Source: CBDCMJ01 sp965224325 (lineage in GTDB: Bacteria > Chloroflexota > Dehalococcoidia > Lucifugimonadales > UBA3495). Taken from it: a stretch of 64,000 nucleotides of DNA. Below, piece after piece: positions 28,044 through 37,748 of this stretch. Where the stretch lies: positions 124,001-188,000 of the forward strand of contig CBDCYT010000012.1 in the NCBI GenBank assembly GCA_965224325.1, in the 5' to 3' direction. The notes under the pieces are model-generated. The model searched no databases, was not told where the DNA came from, and was given only the letters and a program-made list of their open reading frames with translations. A program made the position numbers and the translations under genes. Every line of letters begins with the position of its first letter. Within the stretch, counting starts at the first letter, position 1.

Positions 28044-28581
28044 CGCTCCTTGCGTTCCTCCGCCCTGTCACACGACAATGCTTTGGTCAACGACCTCGGT
28101 AGGTTCACAGAGCCCCCAACCACATCTCGAAGGCGGTACCACCTACCATCCACGTAGGCCCGCTGACAGAGACTCGAACCACAAGAGTGGGCCCTTAGGC
28201 GCCGTTGCCTTCCACGGAACCCAGGAGTACCTAAAAGTTTAGTCGCTATTGCCCAACAGGCATGAAGATGCTCCTTACATGGTGTTCGAATGGGCCCGGT
28301 TGACCCAGGCGGGCTAATCGCCAGACAGACGAATGTGCCGCGTGCGATGGCGCACACAGTCCGGGAAGGGTTGTCCCTGGCCGATGAGCGGCAGGTCCTG
28401 TTGACGGGAGTCAGCGAGTCCGGGGCTCGCCGCGCTCGGACTCCGAGGGCATTGAGGCCGCGCTCGACACGGCGATAGAGATGGGAAGGCCGGTTGGGAT
28501 AGGCCGGTAGAGGCGAGAGGACTAGATAAGAAGGAAAATGGGAGGGTGAATATTTGTTCTAGGCTGCACGGGAAGGCGGCC
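28044..28581. other. stretch without a recognisable gene
   Basis: Short overlapping frames exist on both strands, but none has a ribosome site plus protein-like composition. No tRNA or repeat was seen. Confidence 0.5.
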
Positions 28582-28619
28582 TCAAGCGTAGTCGTCACGG
28601 CGGCAGACGTGACGCGCGG

Positions 28620-29763
28620 TCAGGGCGAGAGGAATATGACCTTGCCGCCGGGCGGTCCAATGTCGATGAGGAAGGTGACCGGCGTCGGCCAGCGGCCCCA
28701 ACCCGCCTCGTTCCGGGTCCGCACCCTGAACTGATAGTTCGGGAAGCTGCGGTCGTAGCCAGGTTCGTCGGTACTGTTGTCGTAGGCCTCGGTGTAGGTG
28801 AGCCCGGTGACCTGACCGGGCGCGGCTTCCCATTCGCTCGATCGGAGTTCGCCGTCCACTTCGCCCAGATAGAGCCCCCGTTCGATGTCGTAGCATGACC
28901 CCGCTCCGGTGGCGGTGAGCTTCTTCTCCAGCCAGGTAGATCCACCCATGTCCTTGATCCGGTCGTTGGCGTCGGCGATCGGGGCCAGTCGCTCCACAAG
29001 CCGCCCGAAGCGGGCGTGCGCGCTCCACCTCATAGCTGGTCAATTGAACGTCGTCGTTGGGGTAGGTGTAGGTGTAGGTGCGTTGGCGCCAGCGCTTGGG
29101 CTCCGCCCAGGCCGGGTACTACCCGGCGAGCTGGAACGGGCGGACGCTAAGGTCCCATTCCCGGAAGACGGTCTGATCGGCGGGCGACATAGCTGCGTTG
29201 GTGACCAGCCTGCTCGGCGAGCTGGGAGCGGCCGCTACCTGGGCGGTGGGGTCGCTGGTGCGGGTCTCGGAGAAACCTGCGTCGTCGACGAAGCTGACCC
29301 GAACTTTGATGTCCTTGCCCGTGTCCCGGGCTGTGGGTATGTACGTGGAGTTCGTTACGCCGCTGACCTCGTCGACGTCGCGAGCCACTGGTAGGCGAAC
29401 ACCGCGTCGTCGAAGCCATCCTCGTCGGAAATCCCCGACACGTCCACGCTCAGCGCCTGGCCCACTTCGGGGGCGCCGGTGGCCTCCCGGTTGAGCCGCA
29501 CCAGGCGCAGCGTGACCGAGTCTCCCGACGAACACCCCGGTTCCTCTTCGGTGACCGGCCGCCGCCGCGCGAACACGTCGGCGCCCACGAATGGCGAGTT
29601 CACCGTCTGTGCAGAGGCGTCCGAGAGTAGGTAGGCCCGGGTGGTGGCGCCGTGGACTCCACGCCGGTTTCCGTGGCAATATCCGTGTCGTTTTATTCCA
29701 GCCGTTATGAGCAGGACCGGACAAGAAGCCCCATCCGGCCTCTTCATCGTCGGCGAGGATCAC
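28620..29763 (-). pseudogene. cell-surface Fn3/Ig-like repeat protein, decayed
   Basis: Fragments in several frames: DSVTLRLVRLNREATGAPEV and SVDVSGISDEDGFDDAVFAY (cadherin/Ig-like repeat), then VTNSTYIPTARDTGKDIKVR and VSFVDDAGFSETRTSDPTAQ, and finally an Fn3 end: LRSSEWEAAPGQVTGLTYTE, SFPNYQFRVRTRNEAGWGRW. At least three frameshifts and no start are visible. Intact relatives are large secreted adhesin-like proteins. It ends at TGA near 28620. Confidence 0.6.
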
Positions 29764-29996
29764 GGGTATAACGGATGAGGGTAATGCGGTCGTGGGTGGG
29801 CGCGTGTGGCGTGACGGCCACGCTGGATTCCAGCGCTCGCTGGGATGACGGGACTTGTCGCGGGTGGTTGGGAAGAACTACGCTCGCTAGGCCGGAGTCA
29901 CGCAAAGGTCTCTACAAGGGCGAGGGTCAGGGCGAGGGCGGTCGTGCCGGACCTTCCGCCTTCCCCATGCGGTATCCCGCCCCAACAGTGGACAGC

Positions 29997-30251
29997 ATGA
30001 GCGGGTGCCGAGACTGGAACGACATCAACGAACAAGAGGCAGACTGGCTCAGCGGCGAGTTGCTCGTTCCCCGCGATATGGCTCTCGCTGTCGCCCGAGG
30101 ACGGTTCACTAAACTGCAAGCTCGCCAACGCCTCGGCGTGGGTGCTGTGATGTCCGACTGGAGCATCAACAAGACCGGGGCCCTCACGAGGGTCGAACGA
30201 GAGCAGGCGCGAAGAAGGGCCAGCAAGCGCCCACCGCGCCAGACCTCGTAG
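29997..30251 (+). pseudogene. ImmA/IrrE-type metallopeptidase, C-terminal fragment
   Basis: NEQEADWLSGELLVPRDMAL is the conserved Glu-containing third-ligand helix of ImmA/IrrE peptidases, followed by KLQARQRLGVGAVMSDWSIN and a basic tail. The HExxH helix that should precede it is absent, and the upstream 220 nt is open but not protein-like. Intact family members cleave phage-type repressors. Truncated relic. Confidence 0.6.
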
Positions 30252-30517
30252 CGTAGCTTTCCAAGGCCCGTTCCGGGGCGCTTGCCCTCACAATGCGGCG
30301 GCCGAACTGAGCCTCGCCGTGTCGGTCCCAGCTGAAGGCTACTGCAGCATGGGGTTGCCCGGGAGGCCAGACTACTCTCCCAAGCCGATACCGACTTACA
30401 CGTCACCACGGAAGCTTCTCTGGTGGCGCAGAGCCACCTAAAGCACCACTGTCAATTCAAACATTCGCAGTACACAATAGACACCAAAAACTGAGGTGCT
30501 CGTGTCCGGTGGACTAA

Positions 30518-31440
30518 GAGCCTATCCAACAACCTTAGACAGAATTTGATAATTTGGTTATGCTTCTTCCCAAAGTACGGCCACAGTATGGGAGGAGTGT
30601 GATGTGCGAACTAGAACCAATGGGTCCCGTGGACGACGCGTGGCGTATTCCTGAGAGCATGTGGCAGCGTATCGAGCCTTTGCTGCCCCAACAACGCCCC
30701 CATCCCAAGGGAGGACGCCGGTATACCCCAGCCCGCCAGTGTATGGACGGCATCTTCTACGTGTTGCGCACCGGGCGCCAGTGGAAAGCCCTGCCCAAGG
30801 GCTTCGGCGCCTCCAGTACGGTCCATCTGCGGTTTCAACAGTGGCGGGCCGCTGGTGTATTTGAGCGGCTATGGCAAGAAGGGCTGATTGAATATGATGC
30901 CCGCCACGGCCTGGACTGGGAGTGGCAAGCGATGGACGGAGCCATGACCAAGGCGCACTTGGGGGGAAGCTACAGGACCTAATCCCACTGACCGTGGCAA
31001 AGGGGGCGCCAAAAGGAGCTTGCTGACCGAGGGCCATGGGCTTCCCATTGGAGTAGCCGTGGACGGAGCGAACCGGCACGATATGAAGCTGGTAGAGCGT
31101 ACTTTGGAAGCTGCCATGGTGCAGCGGCCTGAGCCAACTGCGTACCAGCCCCAGAATATGTGCCTGGACAAAGGGTGCGATTATCCCGAAGTTCGAAAGC
31201 TGGTGGCAGCCTGGGGATACACCGGCCATATCAAGAGCCGTGGAGAAGAACGGGCAGAGAAGAGAAGCATCCCCGGCTACCGGGCGCGTCGCTGGATCGC
31301 GGAACGAACCCACAGTTGGCTGAACCGGTTCAGGCGTCTGCTGATCCGCTGGGAGAAAAAAGTGGAGAACTATGTGGCTATGCTTCATTTCGCTTGCGCC
31401 TGGATTACTTTCCGCGCCAGCGGGGTTGTTGGATAGGCTC
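30518..31440 (+). mobile_element. IS5-family element (ISL2-like)
   Basis: 923 bp with inverted ends GAGCCTATCCAACAACC and GGTTGTTGGATAGGCTC, flanked by the direct repeat TAA (30515-30517 and 31441-31443). A truncated relative is at 22424. Confidence 0.85.
30602..31436 (+). CDS. IS5-type (DDE) transposase in two frames
   Basis: ATG at 30602 with GGAGGAG upstream gives MCELEPMGPVDDAWRIPESM, KALPKGFGASSTVHLRFQQW and WEWQAMDGAMTKAHLGG. A G6 run near 30960 is the shift point into the second frame: KRSLLTEGHGLPIGVAVDGA, NRHDMKL, CLDKGCDYPEV, and ERTHSWLNRFRRLLIRWEKK. Catalytic acids: AMDGA, LDKGCD, and the ER of IAERTH. About 275 aa joined; the shift could be programmed or an inactivating error. 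Confidence 0.8.
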
Positions 31441-31519
31441 TAAGTAGCCGGACATTTTCCCTGAACTTCGACACCCCAGCGGCCCAACTTCCCTCCACCC
31501 TTGACACCTCGGACGCTCT

Positions 31520-31606
31520 AGAGCCATCGTTGGGGTGTTGCAGCTCCGGGTCTGGCACATTTTCCGCGGCGATACTGAATGGGGCCTGGAAAACAACTGC
31601 TTTCAT
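31520..31606 (-). pseudogene. zinc-dependent alcohol dehydrogenase, N-terminal stub
   Basis: ATG 31604-31606 preceded by AAGGAGGGG. The stub MKAVVFQAPFSIAAENVPDP and ELQHPND match the first beta strands of glutathione-independent formaldehyde or other zinc alcohol dehydrogenases. The similarity stops after ~27 residues, before any zinc ligand. Confidence 0.5.
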
Positions 31607-31651
31607 AGCAAACCCCTCCTTGGCTTACAGGGGTCTTCTATCGCAGGTCTT

Positions 31652-31972
31652 TTATGAGACCCCCCTCTCGGCTAGCTTCTCCGGTGTGACCAGCTCGTAG
31701 AACTCGATCTCGTAGGAGTCGAGCTGGGCCTGCATCTCGGCGTTCAGAGTCCTTACCACCTCGGGGACCTGGGAAGGCCGGTTGGGCTCGATGGTCGCCT
31801 GGGTCCACTCAGCATAGGCCACGTTGGGAGTTCCCGGCAGGCCCTGGGACACATACACTTGTGCCTTGGGCCGCCCATTCTCCTCGTAGGCGGCGCATAT
31901 TTTGATCAGCAGGTTGGCAACCTGCCATACTTTCCCCGGCTGCGCTTTGGCGATTCTTCTGATGACGTACAT
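31652..31972 (-). CDS. small protein, possible dimeric alpha-beta barrel
   Basis: 106 aa from ATG 31970-31972 (AAGGAGAAG upstream); the frame is open further up but lacks a site. The pattern YVIRRIAKAQPGKVWQVANL, then QVYVSQGLPGTPNVAYAEWT, and IEFYELVTPEKLAERG suggests a ferredoxin-like dimeric barrel of the NIPSNAP/ABM type. No catalytic residue can be assigned. Not part of an evident operon. Confidence 0.6.
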   Translation of the reverse strand: MYVIRRIAKAQPGKVWQVANLLIKICAAYEENGRPKAQVYVSQGLPGTPNVAYAEWTQATIEPNRPSQVPEVVRTLNAEMQAQLDSYEIEFYELVTPEKLAERGVS

Positions 31973-32182
31973 GGCTACTTCTCCTTTTTGTAATGCGACC
32001 TGGGTTAAAACGGCCCTGGCTTTCGTTCCGCTATATTCGTCACTCCCTTCCCCCAAATTTGATAGCAAAGACCATCTGATTCTTGGGTTAACGGTTCCGG
32101 AGAGTTGCCGCGTCCGCCCATCGAAAGGAAGTCCCTTTGGAGATTGGAACAGCTTAATATCTGCCCGTGCGAGCATGGGAAA

Positions 32183-32200
32183 CTAAACCAAAGCCAAGTG
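32183..32200 (+). repeat. solo terminal repeat of the IS630-type element seen at 61003
   Basis: CTAAACCAAAGCCAAGTGGCA resembles CTAAACCAAAGCCAAGGTGG at 61000. No partner end or transposase of this family lies nearby. Confidence 0.4.
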
Positions 32201-32243
32201 GCATCTACTGGCGCGGGTCTCTGGCGGGAGGGTCATGGAGCGT

Positions 32244-32726
32244 CTAACTCTTCTTCCAGAACTGCCACCATCCTCTCGTTGATCGCAGGTCCGCCACCAT
32301 CGACTGCGCCGGCTGGTCTGGCGTGCCCGCTGTGTCTGTTGTGGCCGCTGTGTCTGTTGTGGCCGCTGTGTCTGTTGTGGCCGCTGTGTCTGTTGTGGCC
32401 GCTGTGTCTGTTGTGGCCGCTGTGTCTGTTGTGGCCGCTGTGTCTGTTGTGGCCGAATCCAGGGCGGGCCTAACCCCAGGGTCAACAGTAACGCCCTGGG
32501 CACCGAATAGCTCCCAAGGTCTGAAGGACTCCACGAAATCCTTGGCTTCTTCGATAGATGGGAACCCCTTCCGGGAGCGGCTCGGGTCGTAGCTAAAAGT
32601 CTTCGCCAACGCGTCGATGCCCCGGTTGGTGTCTCGGAACCCTCCAAGCTCCTCTTCATGGCCGTCGTTTTCGTCACTGAGAATCAGGGTCTCTCCCCTT
32701 TTTACCTTTCGCCAATACACTCTCAT
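32244..32726 (-). CDS. hypothetical protein with Thr-Asp-Thr-Ala-Ala repeats
   Basis: 160 aa from ATG 32724-32726 (GAGGAG 8 nt upstream). An N-terminal soluble part (RVYWRKVKRGETLILSDEND ... IEEAKDFVESFRPWELFGAQ) leads to seven copies of a six-residue unit ATTDTA encoded by an 18-bp minisatellite (32330-32455). A short tail MVADLRSTRGWWQFWKKS follows. The N-terminal part looks like a small query-sequence-binding or partner domain, family unknown. The repeat is probably a flexible linker. Confidence 0.65.
   Translation of the reverse strand: MRVYWRKVKRGETLILSDENDGHEEELGGFRDTNRGIDALAKTFSYDPSRSRKGFPSIEEAKDFVESFRPWELFGAQGVTVDPGVRPALDSATTDTAATTDTAATTDTAATTDTAATTDTAATTDTAATTDTAGTPDQPAQSMVADLRSTRGWWQFWKKS
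32330..32455. repeat. 18-bp minisatellite, seven units
   Basis: CTGTGTCTGTTGTGGCCG is repeated seven times without visible variation, inside the gene on the minus strand, keeping frame. Confidence 0.9.
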
Positions 32727-32883
32727 GCAAAGCACTCCTCGACTCCGGTTTCTAGCTTGACGGTTTTGGGACCTTGATAGTCTCTACTTCTAAAATTTGC
32801 TCACTTGGTCTCGGAGAGGTGTGTTCTCTCTCCAGGTATGGCAACTCCTCGGCGAGGGTCAAGTTCCTTAAGTGGCGTGCCCC

Positions 32884-34086
32884 TTACAAGTTGGGCTGTT
32901 GCCTCAGCCGACTGGTGTCGAGGGTGACTAGCCTACGCCTGGCTCGCTTCCCCAACACCACCAGGAACATCACGCTTTTACCGTCCGCGTGGGGCGAGAA
33001 GAATCCGGATACTTGGTCGTCGTAAAACGTCAGGCCAGAGGCCCCCAGTCTTTGGGCATAGGCTGCCAGTTAGATTTTGCCCGCTGTGATACTGGCATCC
33101 AGCTGAGCCAACCGGTAACCCCGGTTACCAAAACGCTCCAGTATCGGATTCAGATTAGTCATGAAGAAAAAGTCGACGCTGGCATCGGCCGGAAGCGGCT
33201 GATCGAGCCCCAGATGACCAGCTTGCCGACGGTAGTCTCCTTCTTTCAGCAGCTCCAGAGCCTTCAGGTCTCGGTGGAACACATATGCGCCAGATGGGAG
33301 GTCGTCCACAGTGTTCACGATCAGATAAATATCATTGAGAGCAGCGCCAGGTTGTCCTAAAAAGTCTGCCGGTATGCCCTGCGTGGCCTTTTCGAGCACC
33401 GTCGACAGCTCCCGGAGGGTTATCGATTCGTGGCTGAAACGGCGTGCAGACCCGCGCCGAACGATGACCGACTCGATGGAGTCCTGGGGCGTCTGGCCGT
33501 CAGAGTAGCGATTTAACGGTACGAGGCGTCCCGAAGGATGGGGCATCAGCATTGCCGGGCCTTCGCCTCGCCAAGAAACCACCTCTGCTTCGTCCGTCAG
33601 AGAGGAGGCACCGTGCATCTCCCAAATAGCGGGCAATTCTACCTCGTACTCCGAAATCGGCTGAGTATCCAGCGAAAGTGGCTCTAAGTCGGAAGAGGAT
33701 CCGATTGACGGCTCGGGAACGAATCCAACTGGTACCAACATGAGAGCCGCTTCCTGCCGGTTCTCCAGATCCAGCAGGCGGTTAACCGAGCTGTCCACGA
33801 ATCCGGCCACCACCTTAGCAGGTAGGCCATGCGCCGCGGCTGTGGCTAAAGTGTTCGCCAGAATGGTTCCGCTGTCCCAATAGGAGTGGCGGTATTCCCG
33901 GGCCGGTTCCGTTTGCTTTTGGAGTATGGCATACCTACGGCCAAATAGCCCGTACACCAAAAGCAAACGGGACCGTCGGTGGTGTTCGCCAGACGCAGCA
34001 GCGAGGACGGCAAGGCCACTCCACTGGCTGGGGAGGTGGAGCGGTGGCGTGGCAATGCGGGAGCCGCTGATGTAAGTCGCACACGC
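32884..34086 (-). pseudogene. SagB/ThcOx-like nitroreductase-family dehydrogenase, broken
   Basis: The main frame (33070-33966) holds TILANTLATAAAHGLPAKVV, SARRFSHESITLRELSTVLE (the S-x-R-x-F FMN-binding start), LNDIYLIVNTVDDLPSGAYV and YRLAQLDASITAGKI. A TAA at about 33070-33072 interrupts it, but the same frame continues LAAYAQRLGASGLTFYDDQV, SGFFSPHADGKSVMFLVVLG to 32884, the normal end of the family. A frameshift near 33965 precedes it. The family uses FMN to oxidise azolines or related substrates. N-terminus ends at a junction with the methyltransferase tail. Confidence 0.65.
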
Positions 34087-35163
34087 ATGTTGATCACCGA
34101 TACTTCGGTCACGGGCGACTCACCATACGCGGGCCTCTCACGACAGGGGGCTTCGATCGTACCGCGCTGTCTTTTCTTCGTGGAGGAAACTGCGAATCCT
34201 ACAATCGTACAAGCTGGGCAGACGGCCACCGTAAACCCGCGTCGAGGCTCTCAGGACAAGGATCCTTGGAAGAGCCTCGACCTGACCGCCATATCGGAGC
34301 AGACGGTCGAAAACTCCCACGTGTTCGACGTGCATCTGGGAGAGACAATTGCTCCTTACGTGACGCTTGAGCCGTTACAGGCGGCCGTGCCCTTGAGACG
34401 GGGTGAGTCCCGGGTACCGACTGCCGACATCGGCGTAGGCGGCATCCGTTTGGGTGCATTGAGCCCGAGGATGCGCGACCGTTGGCGGACTGGCAGCAGC
34501 CTGTGGGAGGAGAACCGGACGGCGGCCAACAAGATGAACCTGTTGGGGCAATTGGACTACTACGGCAAGCTCTCGTCGCAGCTTGAATGGAGGCGTGCCC
34601 CCGGCGACCGGTCGGTACGGGTGGTGTACACAAAGTCTGGTGAGCCAACTGCTGCCCTGCTTAGAGAAAACGATGCTTTAGTCGACCACCTCCTTTATTG
34701 GATTGCGTGTGAGAATATTGGCGAGGCCAACTATCTACTGGCGATCATCAACAGCAACACTTTGTATAGGGAGGTAGCTTCCCTGATGCCCAAGGGACAG
34801 TTTGGCGCCCGTGATTTACACAAGCACCTGTGGAAGCTCCCTATCCCTGCGTTCGACGCAGGTGACTCGCTGCATGACCGGGTGTCCCAGGCTGGAGAGG
34901 CTGCGGCACAGGGCGCGGCAAAGCAGATGGAACAGCTTCGGCAGGACCGGAGCGAAGTGACCGTGACCATCGCCCGCCGAGAGATTCGCAAATGGCTGCG
35001 CGAGTCGAAGGAGGGAGAAGACGCAGAGGAGGCAGTCAAAGAACTGTTGGCGCCGAAGGGAGGCAGCGGGCGTGGTGCTGGCAGTAGGACTCTCGACGCA
35101 GAACGCGCTCTCGATGTATCTGGGCATCTGAACGGCCCCATTGCGAAGGGAGAGACGAAATGA
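34087..35163 (+). pseudogene. DNA methyltransferase/type II restriction enzyme, C-terminal part
   Basis: About 358 residues from the target-recognition end of an Eco57I-class N6-adenine methyltransferase: GASIVPRCLFFVEE, then VVYTKSGEPTAALLRENDAL, VDHLLYWIACENIGEANYLL, AIINSNTLYREVASLMPKGQ and GARDLHKHLWKLPIPAFDA. The catalytic NPPY and SAM motifs are missing; the upstream sequence belongs to the SagB-like gene on the other strand. The next gene overlaps the stop as ATGA. Such enzymes modify or restrict DNA; this fragment cannot. Confidence 0.65.
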
Positions 35164-36159
35164 CAGAGCAGGACGCGGTCAACGATCTGGCCCCGTTATT
35201 CCTCAACGAGGGCTTCAGCCTTAGACCACGACGGCAATATGGTCTCCACTATGCATGTGGACTTCAGGATGCCCGACGAGCGCTCGCCAATTGGGGCGGT
35301 GGTCAAATACGGCCAGGCGAAGTATGCCATCGAGCACAGCGGAACCATCCAACTGACGAGACCTCCCTACTTCCGAAAGGAAGGCGAGACCCTCATCTAC
35401 GACAAGGGTGAAGGCCTGGTAACCAAGAAAACGGTCGCCCGACGCGAGGCCCCCGCCGCAGTTCAGGATGCGTGGATTCAGTTGCTGGGCGACGTCGTTG
35501 AGAAGGCGGCCGAATCGGTCGGGCTAACGGTGCTCAGCAAGAGTATCACCCTAAGGGACGCCATCATCACCGACACCGACCAGCATGCCATCGAGTGGGG
35601 CAAGAGGGGCTTTTGGCTTTTCTGCACCGCTATGGGACCAACGTCCGAAGCCCAGAGCAGAGCGCTGTTGGAATCGCTTGACCCGGACTACCATCATGAG
35701 TCGTACATCCCAAGTGCTCGGACGTTCGCGCAGATGCTCGGGCGGGCATACGTCGAACACTACGGCGCTCCATACGACGCAGAGGACCCGTTTAAGCACA
35801 CAGTCGATGGGGTCTTCGTAGGCAACACGTACCACTGCAAACTAGGGGTTATTCACGGGCCGGTGGTGTACGTGGATGACCCTTACGTCGCGTGCACCTC
35901 CGCTATGGCCGCACAGAGCTCGATGGTCAGAACGATGCTGCCCATATTCGTGAAGCACAAGGACTACAGCGACCAGCGGGAATACAGGTTCGTGATCCCC
36001 GACAAGACCCAGCACGAGGCTGACTCAAAGATCATGCCCGCGCCTCCCGGGCTGCTCGCGGCGGTCGGGCGACACGGCGACAGCAAGGGCCCGATGGTCG
36101 TCCCGGATTTCCACATCCCCAGCGGGACCACGCAGGGAGTGGGAAAGAGTACACCGTGA
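35160..36159 (+). CDS. unknown protein coupled to methyltransferase tail, one frameshift
   Basis: ATG at 35160 overlaps the upstream TGA. The first frame reads MTEQDAVNDLAPLFLNEGFS, then shifts near 35225 to NMVSTMHVDFRMPDERSPIG and runs to 36159 (about 330 aa joined). Later motifs: TLRDAIITDTDQHAIEWGKR, GFWLFCTAMGP, YVEHYGAPYDAEDPF, and FVKHKDYSDQREYRFVI, the last being reminiscent of the DUF2971 style E-Y-R-F segment. No catalytic motif is certain. Its coupling to a restriction-type methyltransferase suggests a defence role. Confidence 0.55.
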
Positions 36160-36175
36160 GAAGGTAGGCAGCAAC

Positions 36176-36382
36176 ATGAGCGAATTGGCGGCCTTGTTGA
36201 AGCAGGTGTTGCCCCACACCAAGTTCAGAACGAGAGACGGCACGGTCTATTTGGCAGAGGGATGGCAGGACGCAATCGCTCGATCACGCAAGCGTCTGCA
36301 TAAGGCTCGAGGATGCCCTCAAGGGCTCAGATCTGAACAGGTTGGAACGAGCACCGGAATCGAATTGCTTACTACGATGTAA
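36176..36382 (+). CDS. small hypothetical protein, 3' end possibly replaced
   Basis: 68 codons with GGTAGGC upstream. MSELAALLKQVLPHTKFRTR and WQDAIARSRKRLHKARG look like protein, while the end lies inside a repeat piece (36340-36450), so the original C-terminus may be lost. In the same direction as the unknown gene at 35160 (16 nt gap), probably cotranscribed. Confidence 0.4.
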   Translation: MSELAALLKQVLPHTKFRTRDGTVYLAEGWQDAIARSRKRLHKARGCPQGLRSEQVGTSTGIELLTTM

Positions 36383-36450
36383 CAGGATGCCCCATTCACC
36401 CCGTATCCAGCTACCTCGCCCAACCTGCAACCCGCCGCCCCGGGCGATCT
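36340..36450 (-). repeat. dispersed copy of the 8590-10180 repeat
   Basis: The + strand here matches the minus strand of about 8700-8812: CACCGGAATC-AATTGCT, GTA-CAGGATGCCCC-TTCACCC, CAGCTAC and CCGCCCC-GCGATCTC. Identity is roughly three in four by eye. No protein gene is implied. Confidence 0.5.
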
Positions 36451-36743
36451 CGCCCAAGCGGGCGGAAGGTAGAACTTTCGAGATTTCCTTTCCCCTACCG
36501 GGGAACAATCACGCCAAGACTAAACACCAGGGCCAACCCGTCTCCCAGTCAGACGAAGCCCGGCAGACACGAAAGAAATAGGACGCCGGAGGGCTATGGA
36601 ACCGAGATGAATCCGACGAGTCCGGCAACGGGCTTCGCCGTAGAACGGCCCCACCGGCGAGCAGGCTGCCCCTTGCAGAAGGCCCGTTCTGTCGCACCGG
36701 TCCTTTTTGGTCACGGGCGGCGGGAAGGCCCTGTTCAGAAAGT

Positions 36744-37048
36744 TGTTCCGGCCTAGGATCCTGGCGAGTTCCAGGCCGGAACAGGTCTGCAGTCAGCCGT
36801 TGGGGAGGAGTGGCAGTGCTCGAACCGTTGGACCGCTGCCGAAGGGACCCCACCTTCCTCCAGTCGACCAGCAGGCGGTTGAGGGATTCCATAGACCCCA
36901 ACCGTCTGCTGGTCGACATATACGAGCACCCGGACTTTGCCCTCTGTGCGGCTGACCGGGTGGCAGGCCATCTTGGACCGGATGCTCCGCTGTGTAGCCA
37001 GGCGCCGTAACGCGGTCGGTCGTGTTTCAACCCTCATCCGGTCCAAGA
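36744..37048. repeat. three strong inverted repeats in a gene-free stretch
   Basis: Arms: TGTTCCGGCCT/AGGCCGGAACA (36744-36754, 36773-36783); GTCGACCAGCAGGCGGTTG and its near complement (36863-36881, 36899-36917, one mismatch); and TCTTGGACCGGATG/CATCCGGTCCAAGA (36971-36984, 37035-37048, perfect 14 bp). Between 36383 and 37065 I see no credible gene. Could be structured RNA or relics of element ends. Confidence 0.55.
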
Positions 37049-37065
37049 GCAAAATGTTCCTCCTT

Positions 37066-37356
37066 TTAGCCGCTCTTGGCGGCCAACCTGATGTTGTCGG
37101 GAAGCCCGGTTTTCTGCCGCCGCTTCCGCCGGTTCTTCGGCGCCTCGTCTTCCATATCGTTGGCAATGGCCGTCGCTGTGTCCATGGCGTCGGAGACGCT
37201 GGTGCAGGCGAGGCGGAGATTGTCCGGGCCGTAGAGCATGCAGACATAGAAAGGCCCGCCGGTGCTCAGGGACGTATCTATGTGGAATGGTCCGGCCTCT
37301 ATCCCCTCGGCGAAACCGCCGGCCGTGGTTTTGATGGGAGTCCATATCAGTTCCAT
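37066..37356 (-). CDS. hypothetical protein
   Basis: 96 aa from ATG 37354-37356 with GAGAGGAGG upstream. MELIWTPIKTTAGGFAEGIE, then GPFYVCMLYGPDNLRLACTS, a helix SDAMDTATAIANDMEDE and a basic tail KNRRKRRQKTGLPDNIRL. No family recognised. It follows the DUF932 gene on the same strand after ~390 nt, in which I see only a doubtful frame (37403-37618). Confidence 0.65.
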   Translation of the reverse strand: MELIWTPIKTTAGGFAEGIEAGPFHIDTSLSTGGPFYVCMLYGPDNLRLACTSVSDAMDTATAIANDMEDEAPKNRRKRRQKTGLPDNIRLAAKSG

Positions 37357-37748
37357 TTCGTCTTGCCTCCTCTCATTAGATAGTCCGGGTACAACAGACT
37401 GATCAGCTCCCGCCGTTTTGAGCCGAGACGCTTGCACTCCGCTCCCGATGCTGCCCGTCGTCCCGCGTTCTTAGCCCGGCGGCGGGCCTTGTCATGGCTT
37501 TCCCCACTTGCTCACGCGTCTTGTCGACGTTCTCAATGTCCACTCGCGCCTGCTGGGCCGCGGCGGAAGGCGGGCTCCTCCCGGTATCCTCCCGCCTTCT
37601 CCCAGCTTCCACGTGCACCTTGTTCAGCCATCACCAGGCCCATGGACCGAATGCCCCCAGCGTCCCTTTTGTTTGGGCACTCCTCTCAGTAATAGGCGGC
37701 CACCAAGCTGCCGCCGGCGTTCACGCCGGTGACCGCCTCCCGCTGTTG

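Noticed and set aside
32330..32455. CRISPR array
   Set aside because: The 18-bp units are directly contiguous with no spacers and keep a protein frame. No cas genes are in the window.
36509..37030. 173-codon minus-strand ORF
   Set aside because: It overlaps the inverted-repeat cluster, has no ribosome site and no protein-like pattern.
36744..37048. Integron attC sites
   Set aside because: The hairpins lack the GTTRRRY/RYYYAAC core and no integrase of the integron type is nearby.
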